20,864 nt of DNA. Source: Bacteroidia bacterium (lineage in GTDB: Bacteria; Bacteroidota; Bacteroidia; JABEUT01). The notes under the pieces were generated by a model. It saw only the letters and a list, made by a program, of their open reading frames with translations. It had not been told where the DNA came from and did not search any database. Positions 16,031-20,864 of this stretch are shown here, piece by piece. The stretch lies in assembly GCA_013044305.1 (NCBI GenBank), contig JABEUT010000196.1, forward strand, positions 1 to 20,864, given 5' to 3'. Within the stretch, counting starts at the first letter, position 1. Each line of letters opens with the position of its first letter. Made by a program: the position numbers and the translations under genes.

Positions 16031-16066
16031 CAACAAATCCTTAAGCCATTACCAAATAATTTGTTC

Positions 16067-16151
16067 GCCCGGGTGGTGGAATTGGTAGACACGCAGGACT
16101 TAAAATCCTGTAATCATTGCGATTGTGCGGGTTCAAGTCCCGCCCCGGGTA
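16067..16151 (+). tRNA. tRNA-Leu (anticodon TAA)
   Basis: An 85-base tRNA with a long variable arm, as expected for leucine. The acceptor stem is GCCCGGG with CCCGGGT (first pair G-T) and discriminator A. The anticodon stem CAGGA/TCCTG closes loop CTTAAAA with anticodon TAA. The T arm is GCGGG-TTCAAGT-CCCGC. The CCA end is not encoded. Probably co-transcribed with tRNA-Gly. Confidence 0.97.
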
Positions 16152-16424
16152 CAAAAAGTATAAGTCACTTATTTTCAGGGACTTTCGGTTCGATAAAATT
16201 GATCGAAAAAATTAGTAGTTACAGAAACACCTTATTATCAGTAACTTTAGTGGTTAGATATGTGCTTCCAGTTAGTACCTGAATAGGTATATTTGGCAGA
16301 TTAAATCTACTAAGGACTACCTTCTTATATGGTTTGAGAAAGATTATTTCTGGAAATCAGTTGATAACTGAAAATCCTGGACCTATTACTTTAAAAGGAA
16401 TCAAAGTTTTCCATTTGAAAGGAG
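16152..16424. other. AT-rich non-coding segment between the tRNA genes
   Basis: I count about 86 G or C in 273 bases (roughly 32%), well below the flanking genes. No convincing gene is visible. It holds several short inverted repeats: TTCGAT/ATCGAA at 16189-16207, AGTTAC/GTAACT at 16217-16246, and TCAGTT/AACTGA at 16357-16371. It also holds an orphan -7-like box TATATTTG on plus at 16288-16295. It may be plain intergenic DNA, the remains of an insertion beside tRNA genes, or a small RNA locus. Confidence 0.6.
16352..16377 (-). terminator. Possible terminator hairpin for tRNA-Lys
   Basis: TCAGTT and AACTGA form a perfect 6-bp stem with a 3-base loop (16357-16371), extended by GGA/TCC across a small internal loop. 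On the minus strand it lies about 50 bases past the 3' end of tRNA-Lys. It has only a weak T-run, and in AT-rich DNA such a stem may be chance. Confidence 0.25.
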
Positions 16425-16497
16425 TGATCCCGGCGGGGCTCGAACCCGCGACCCCAACATTAAAAGTGTTGTGCTCTACCAACTGAGCTACGGAATC
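16425..16497 (-). tRNA. tRNA-Lys (anticodon TTT)
   Basis: A complete 73-base cloverleaf on the minus strand. The acceptor stem is GATTCCG with CGGGATC and discriminator A. The D arm is GCTC-AGTTGGTA-GAGC. The anticodon stem CAACA/TGTTG closes loop CTTTTAA with anticodon TTT. The T arm is GCGGG-TTCGAGC-CCCGC. The CCA end is not encoded. It is oriented toward tRNA-Leu, with its own -7 box upstream. Confidence 0.97.
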
Positions 16498-16520
16498 AAC
16501 AGTATCTGAAAAATAGCGTG

Positions 16521-16528
16521 CAAAGATA
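16521..16528 (-). promoter_or_regulatory. -7 promoter box TATCTTTG for tRNA-Lys
   Basis: On the minus strand this is TATCTTTG, 23 bases before the tRNA-Lys 5' end. A TTG on the same strand (16546-16544) lies 15 bases upstream, slightly closer than the usual -33 spacing. It lies between the GNAT-like gene stop and the tRNA, so the tRNA need not depend on read-through. Confidence 0.55.
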
Positions 16529-16566
16529 ATAGTTTTAATTAGCCAATAACTATTTGACTTTGGCAA

Positions 16567-17721
16567 TTACTTGAAAAAATATCGGTAAGTAATAAATTTT
16601 TTGTAGGGCACTGCATCCAGCAAAGCCGTAAGCAGGTGCATCATCTTCTGGTTAAAATTCCCTATCCAGCTTATAAGTATCTGGTCGTACGATTTTTTGG
16701 GCTGTATCCTTTTGCCAAGTTCCGTAAATATGGCAGCCTCAATACCTTTGCCCTGAAATTCGGGCGCTATGCCAAACACTATGCCCAGCATAGTCCTGCA
16801 TCCCTCTGTTTTCATATACCACAAAAATTTCAGCTTCCCCCATAAATTAAAATTGCCCTTTACATGCCTCATTATGGCATTCAGTTCGGGTATGCATATA
16901 AATACCCCGGCAGGTTCGTTTTTATAATAAGCGAACCAGTTGGTGTCCTCATCAAGTATCGGTTTCAGCTTACGCATTAATTCCAGGGCGCGTTCGCTGC
17001 TAAGTTCTTCAAAATCGGTTCGCTCCGCCTTCCACGCTTTATTATATATGGTGCGGAAGTCTTCGGCATATTTTGCTGCTTGTTTTTTATCAAGCGTCTC
17101 AAAACGGTAGTTCGGGTCGCCCGTAACCCTTTCTGCCAGCCTCACCAGACGTGCGTTGGGCGGGTCGGTAGTATTACGGTAATACACAATCTGTTCGTAG
17201 AAGTTCGTAAAACCGTATTCCTCAAAAAACCGCTTGTAATAGGGCGGGTTATGGTTCATGGCATAAATGGCTCTGGTATTGTCTCCCTCGGCAAGAAGCC
17301 CCCAGAATCGGTCTTTTTCTCCGAAGTTCACCGGTCCGTCCATCGCCTTCATACCCCTTGCCTGCAGCCAGTCGCGGCACTTGTCGAACAGGGCGAAAGC
17401 GGAGGCTTTATCCTCTATGCACTCAAAGAAACCTATGCCGCCTGTTGGCTGCCCGTAGGAGTATGCAGTCTTATTGTTGATGAAAGCTGCAACCCTGCCT
17501 ATTGGTTCTTTCGTTTTGCCATACAGCACCCATCTTACGGCTTCGCCATACGAAAAGCACGCATTGTGTTTTGGGTTGAATACCTCCTCAATTTCCTGCT
17601 GCAGGTGAGGCACCCAGTTGGGGTCGTTTTTATATATCAGAAACGGGAGCCTGTGAAAATCCCTTCTTGTTGCCGGTCCGGTTACCTCTGCAAATTCCAT
17701 AAGATCATTTGCCCCCTGCAT
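16567..17721 (-). CDS. GNAT-like protein (YghO-type)
   Basis: The 384-residue protein shows GNAT-like features: an EPIGRVAAF strand near 72-80 and, in the C-terminal half, GIAPEFQGKGIEAAIF with the acetyl-CoA pyrophosphate-binding pattern QGKGIE at 323-328. The segment GGIGFFECIEDKASAFALFD followed by KAMDGPVNFGEKDRFWGLL matches what I recall of the large GNAT-like proteins related to E. coli YghO. Two GNAT-type halves are plausible from the length. Substrate and function are unknown. The ATG at 17721 is 3 bases past the phosphoribosyltransferase stop; an in-frame ATG at 17700 behind a GGGGG run is an alternative. It is most likely co-transcribed with that gene. No signal peptide is visible, so it should be cytoplasmic. 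Confidence 0.8.
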   Translation of the reverse strand: MQGANDLMEFAEVTGPATRRDFHRLPFLIYKNDPNWVPHLQQEIEEVFNPKHNACFSYGEAVRWVLYGKTKEPIGRVAAFINNKTAYSYGQPTGGIGFFECIEDKASAFALFDKCRDWLQARGMKAMDGPVNFGEKDRFWGLLAEGDNTRAIYAMNHNPPYYKRFFEEYGFTNFYEQIVYYRNTTDPPNARLVRLAERVTGDPNYRFETLDKKQAAKYAEDFRTIYNKAWKAERTDFEELSSERALELMRKLKPILDEDTNWFAYYKNEPAGVFICIPELNAIMRHVKGNFNLWGKLKFLWYMKTEGCRTMLGIVFGIAPEFQGKGIEAAIFTELGKRIQPKKSYDQILISWIGNFNQKMMHLLTALLDAVPYKKFITYRYFFK

Positions 17722-17724
17722 TCA

Positions 17725-18228
17725 TCAATCTTTAAGAGCCACCGATTCCTTGCCTTTTGTTCCAAGGTTCACCACTACGTGTTCCTGCAGGGTTGTGGCT
17801 ATAGACAAGCCTGTGTAATCGGCCTTTATCGGAAATATGGTGTGGTTGCGGTCAACGAGTACGGCTATATGAATGGACTTTACAGCGAATTGAAGCAGGG
17901 CTTTCATACTGCAGGCAAGTATGGTGCCGGTGTTCAGCACATCATCTATAAGCACAATGGCTTTGCCGTCGAATTTTTGTTTTTTATCAAGCCCCACTTC
18001 GGCTTTAGGCAAATTCTCTGTTTTATCTATTTTTACTTTTACAAGCGGAACAATAAGAGGTGATATTTTTTGAAGAGCTGTTTTTATCCTTTCAGCAAGC
18101 ATATAGCCGCCGGGAGCCACGCCTGCAAGTATTACTTCTTTTTCGCCCGAATGGGCTTCGTATATCTCGTAGGCTATGCGGGTAATCTTCTTTTCTATCT
18201 GTCCGGCATTCAGAATAAGGGTTTGCAT
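17725..18228 (-). CDS. PyrR/hypoxanthine-type phosphoribosyltransferase
   Basis: The 167-residue protein is a type I phosphoribosyltransferase. The PRPP-binding loop VLIDDVLNTGT is at 92-102, with two Asp then NTG. Its length and fold order (VILAGVAPGGYMLAERI at 32-48; HIAVLVDRNHTIFPIKADYTG at 120-140) resemble PyrR and the small hypoxanthine/xanthine enzymes. PyrR both converts uracil to UMP and, in some bacteria, binds pyr mRNA. Without pyr genes nearby, the base used cannot be stated. It is the first gene of a two-gene unit with the GNAT-like gene. A -7 box sits 14 bases before its ATG, so the mRNA would have a very short leader. Confidence 0.88.
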   Translation of the reverse strand: MQTLILNAGQIEKKITRIAYEIYEAHSGEKEVILAGVAPGGYMLAERIKTALQKISPLIVPLVKVKIDKTENLPKAEVGLDKKQKFDGKAIVLIDDVLNTGTILACSMKALLQFAVKSIHIAVLVDRNHTIFPIKADYTGLSIATTLQEHVVVNLGTKGKESVALKD

Positions 18229-18242
18229 AAAGCATTTTTTTT

Positions 18243-18250
18243 CAAAGGTA
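18243..18250 (-). promoter_or_regulatory. -7 promoter box TACCTTTG for the phosphoribosyltransferase gene
   Basis: On the minus strand this is TACCTTTG, a perfect TAnnTTTG, 14 bases upstream of the ATG at 18228. The expected leader is about 8 bases. No clear -33 TTG lies upstream. Confidence 0.5.
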
Positions 18251-18321
18251 AAAAAAACGGAGAATAAAGCGTATCGGCATCAGGCATCAACCAATGGTAT
18301 AACAAATGGGCGCCGGTACCC

Positions 18322-19278
18322 TTAAAACTGGGGCACTCCTTTGTAATTCTTCTGCCTGTCGAACTTTATGCCAATGAATATTTCATTGGTTCCGAAGCTG
18401 TAGTTCCTGATATCGGTAATAGAATAGTCATAGGAGTAACCGAAGGTAAGGTTGTCCTGGTAAACGTAGCCGATCATGGCATATACCGCATCCAGTGTCC
18501 TGTAGCCGGCGCCGAGCCAGAATTTCTTTTCGTATAGCACGCGCAGGTTGAAATCAAATTGTATGGGAGCCGGAAATACATATTCTGCGAGCACACAGGG
18601 GTCAAGGCTGAAGTCATGGCCGAGGTCAAAATTATAGCCGGCGGTGGTATAATAGTGCGTTACCAGCTCATTTGCCGGGGTTGACATCTGGGTTATCTGC
18701 AGCCTGCTTTGCACAATCTGCGGTGCGGCAAAGCCGAAGTAAAAGTTCCTGCCATACAGGTATGCGCCGCAACCTATATCCGGTACAATAACCGATTCCT
18801 GGGCGCTGGTAAGGGCGGGGTCGCCTACTTCCTCAAGGCTTATCTGGGAGCCGTTCACGGCAAACTGCATGATGCCTACAGTTAAACCCATTGAAAGATT
18901 AAGCCCCTTGGTTATTTCGAGGTGGTAGGAGTATGCCGAATTGAAGCCGGTATGACTTACCGGTCCGGTAACGTCGGTATAAACATATCCGCCAATGCCT
19001 ATATGCTGCTGCGTAATGGGGCCGTCAAAGGTTAGCATATACGTGCGGGGCGCATCGGTAATGCCTACCCACTGGTAACGGTTGTCGGAGCAGGCCTCAA
19101 AGTAGGGCTGGGTTCCGGCCACTGCCGGGTTCAGGGTAAAGCTGTTTATCATGTACTGCGTGTATTGCGGCAGCTGCTGCGCTTTCATGTTGTATGCCGT
19201 AAACAGAAAACAGAAAAAGAAGAACAACGCAATGGCTATGTTCTTTCTTTCCCGATTATGTCCGTTTGTTTTTTTCAT
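18322..19278 (-). CDS. PorP/SprF family type IX secretion membrane protein
   Basis: I use the ATG at 19278 (318 residues); the longer frame to 19416 overlaps the upstream gene and adds no domain. A signal peptide (IAIALFFFFCFLFTAY, cleavage after MKA at about 33) precedes QLPQYTQYMINSFTLNPAVAG, the diagnostic N-terminal motif of PorP/SprF. A beta-barrel follows, with aromatic strands such as NFYFGFAAPQI, FWLGAGYRTLDAVYAMIGYVY and FGYSYDYSI, ending in F. PorP/SprF proteins sit in the outer membrane and are needed for secretion or attachment of a partner cargo with a type B C-terminal domain; SprF serves SprB in Flavobacterium. The gene upstream, 20 bases away, encodes just such a cargo. This is a family call; I do not assign porP or sprF. 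Confidence 0.93.
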   Translation of the reverse strand: MKKTNGHNRERKNIAIALFFFFCFLFTAYNMKAQQLPQYTQYMINSFTLNPAVAGTQPYFEACSDNRYQWVGITDAPRTYMLTFDGPITQQHIGIGGYVYTDVTGPVSHTGFNSAYSYHLEITKGLNLSMGLTVGIMQFAVNGSQISLEEVGDPALTSAQESVIVPDIGCGAYLYGRNFYFGFAAPQIVQSRLQITQMSTPANELVTHYYTTAGYNFDLGHDFSLDPCVLAEYVFPAPIQFDFNLRVLYEKKFWLGAGYRTLDAVYAMIGYVYQDNLTFGYSYDYSITDIRNYSFGTNEIFIGIKFDRQKNYKGVPQF

Positions 19279-19298
19279 TTTACAAATAAATCGTTTCC

Positions 19299-20864
19299 TT
19301 ATCGCTGAATGGTTAGCGGCCCCGTGTACGCTTTGGGGAACCGCGGGTCGTTCAGGTTGATAATATAGTAATAGGTACCCACTGGCACGGGCTCGTTGTT
19401 GTACATACCGTCCCATGGCTTATAGTAACCCTGCGTACGGTAGAGCAGTTCGCCCCAGCGGTTGTATATCTCCACCACTGCATCGGGAAACTCGTTTATG
19501 TTGCCAATATCCCAAACATCGTTCATGCCGTCGCCGTTGGGCGTAAAGCCGTCCCATATCACTATTTGCGGCAATATAAATACTGTAATTGTATCAGATG
19601 AAGTACATCCCAAGGCATTGGTTACGAATACCGTGTATGTGGTTGTAACCGTAGGTGATGCTATGGGATTGGATATGGTGCTGTCATTCAGTCCGGTGGG
19701 AGGCCGCCACCTGTATGTGGAGCCGGATGGCCCTGTAGGGCTGCCGCCAATTTGCACGCTGTTGTAAATGAATATGTGCTGGTCAGGACCGCCGCTGGCC
19801 GTTGGTCCGGGAACAATGGTAACCTTCACCCTTGCAGTATCCGTGCAGGAGCCATCGGTCGTTACCAGCTCATAGGTGGTAGTGCCGGCAGGGGCGGTAA
19901 TCGTAATGATTGCGGTATTGCCAAGTACCGCGCTGCTGTTGCTGTCAATCCAGCTATAGGTCAGGACGCCCGTAGGGGAACTCCTGCTGCCGTTCAGCGT
20001 AAGGAAACCTGTGCCGGCGCATATCCCTGTGTCGTTTCCGGCAATGGCTATCACGTTGGTATCGGGTATAAGGGTTATCGTATCTTTTAAGGTGCAGCCC
20101 GTGGAATCCGTTACCAGTATGGTGTATGTACCCATGGATAAGTTGCTGGCAGACGACGAGGTTAGTCCGTTGGGGCTCCAGGTATAGGTATAAGGCGCTA
20201 TACCCCCCGCAGGGGTAATGCTTATTGCTCCGTCATTGCTGCTGTTGCAGCTTGGGCGGGTAAGCAGGTGGCTTTCAGTGAACAGAGGCGGATTGATTAG
20301 CGTAACATTGGCGGTGGCCGTACAGCCATTGTTGTCAGTTACATTTACCGAATAGGTGCCCGGGCAAAGTCCCTTTATTGAATCGGCACTGCTTGGGCCC
20401 GGCGACCAGTTATATAAGTAGGAAGGCGTACCACCCGATACATTGGCTATTATTCTTCCGTCACAGGAGCCGTTGCAGGAATCAGGCGTAACCATCAGGT
20501 TTATGGCAATGGCCGTAGGCTGGGTAATATACAGGGTGTCTGTTCCCTGGCAGCCGTTCTGATCCGTTACCATTATGGTATAAGAGCCGGAAGAAAGCCC
20601 CGAAACGGACTGGCTTGTCTGTAACCCCGGCGACCAGCTGTAGTTGTAAATTCCACCACCGCCGCTCGCCGTTACCGAAGCGCTTCCGTTAGAGCCTCCG
20701 TTGCATGGTACATTTACCTGCGAAGTGCTTAAGGTGATGGTGCTGTTGGCGCCTATCGTGAATGGCTGAACCAGTTTGCAGCCGTTGGCATCGGTGAGCG
20801 TATCGGTATAGTTACCGGGGCAAAGACCTGTTATAGAAGCCGTGGTCTTGTTGTTGCTCCAAGA
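19299..20864 (-). CDS. SprB-repeat type IX secreted protein with gliding-type C-terminal domain, 3' part (5' end outside window)
   Basis: The frame is open to the window edge, so this is the C-terminal 521 residues of a larger surface protein. It begins inside SprB repeats: four units share (N/S)W(S/T)-x-...-GLxxGxYxxxxTDxNGC, with Trp codons starting at 20861, 20636, 20408 and 20180, spaced 75, 76 and 76 codons. After them come two Ig/PKD-like stretches (GNDTGICAGTGFLTLNGS...; GGPDQHIFIYNSVQIGGSP...). The tail is the gliding-motility-associated C-terminal domain (CHU_C, type B): FTPNGDGMNDVWDI, VEIYNRWGELLYRT, PWDGMYNNEPVPVGTYYYII. This domain directs export by the type IX system and attachment outside the cell. 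The product is probably an adhesin-like surface protein, displayed with the PorP/SprF protein encoded downstream. Confidence 0.94.
   Translation of the reverse strand, partial: SWSNNKTTASITGLCPGNYTDTLTDANGCKLVQPFTIGANSTITLSTSQVNVPCNGGSNGSASVTASGGGGIYNYSWSPGLQTSQSVSGLSSGSYTIMVTDQNGCQGTDTLYITQPTAIAINLMVTPDSCNGSCDGRIIANVSGGTPSYLYNWSPGPSSADSIKGLCPGTYSVNVTDNNGCTATANVTLINPPLFTESHLLTRPSCNSSNDGAISITPAGGIAPYTYTWSPNGLTSSSASNLSMGTYTILVTDSTGCTLKDTITLIPDTNVIAIAGNDTGICAGTGFLTLNGSRSSPTGVLTYSWIDSNSSAVLGNTAIITITAPAGTTTYELVTTDGSCTDTARVKVTIVPGPTASGGPDQHIFIYNSVQIGGSPTGPSGSTYRWRPPTGLNDSTISNPIASPTVTTTYTVFVTNALGCTSSDTITVFILPQIVIWDGFTPNGDGMNDVWDIGNINEFPDAVVEIYNRWGELLYRTQGYYKPWDGMYNNEPVPVGTYYYIINLNDPRFPKAYTGPLTIQR

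Noticed and set aside
15989..16282. 97-codon frame running through tRNA-Gly and tRNA-Leu
   Set aside because: It overlaps two complete tRNA cloverleaves and has no protein character.
16357..16566. 69-codon minus frame through tRNA-Lys
   Set aside because: It contains the whole tRNA-Lys gene; the coding potential is incidental.
17080..18063. 327-codon open frame on plus opposite the GNAT-like and phosphoribosyltransferase genes
   Set aside because: It crosses the boundary of two clear minus-strand genes and its translation shows no domain; it is an antisense shadow.
1..20864. CRISPR array, insertion sequence, phage or toxin-antitoxin system
   Set aside because: No regularly spaced identical DNA repeats, no transposase or integrase, no terminal inverted repeats. 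The YwqK-like label 'antitoxin' has no toxin partner here.

Overview
The window is chromosomal DNA from a member of the Bacteroidota, probably an uncultured or environmental lineage. Four things point there. There is a type IX secretion pair, a PorP/SprF protein beside a SprB-repeat protein with a gliding-type C-terminal domain. There is a GldE homologue directly after ssb. Several families are typical of this phylum (DUF4292 lipoprotein, YwqK/MORN protein, stand-alone CCG-domain Fe-S protein). Finally, perfect TAnnTTTG elements, the -7 box of the Bacteroidota primary sigma factor, sit just upstream of most transcription units. I see no mobile element, phage gene, CRISPR array or rRNA.

Layout. 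1-1750 (+): the 3' end of ssb, then gldE. 1770-3456 (-): a LutA-like Fe-S protein gene followed by a MORN-repeat exported protein, converging on gldE. 3577-4284 (+): a predicted outer-membrane beta-barrel protein of unknown function. 4307-9314 (-): a tightly packed, partly overlapping four-gene envelope operon, in order of transcription a sugar-phosphate nucleotidyltransferase, a TPR lipoprotein, a DUF4292 lipoprotein and an EnvC-like LytM protein that has lost its catalytic histidines. 9656-10849 (-): a class III aminotransferase. 10920-14024 (-): a 1034-residue ABCG-type transporter with a TerB-like N-terminus and a very large extracytoplasmic loop. 14283-15776 (+): a lipoprotein of unknown function followed 3 bases later by a LolD-type ATPase. 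15958-16497: tRNA-Gly(GCC) and tRNA-Leu(TAA) on +, then tRNA-Lys(TTT) on -, with a 273-base AT-rich non-coding segment between them. 16567-18228 (-): a phosphoribosyltransferase followed by a GNAT-like protein. 18322-20864 (-): PorP/SprF and, upstream of it, the 3' part of a SprB-repeat type IX cargo gene that runs off the window.

The dominant theme is cell-envelope biogenesis: lipoproteins, a Lol-type ATPase, a peptidoglycan-hydrolase activator homologue, a beta-barrel, and type IX surface display. The unexplained parts I rate highest are the ABC transporter with its N-terminal fusion and periplasmic insert, the orphan lipoprotein coupled to lolD, and the DUF4292/TPR/EnvC-like operon. I did not find a clearly new defence, mobile or RNA-based system. 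Most of the window is ordinary Bacteroidota core genome with several poorly characterised envelope genes.
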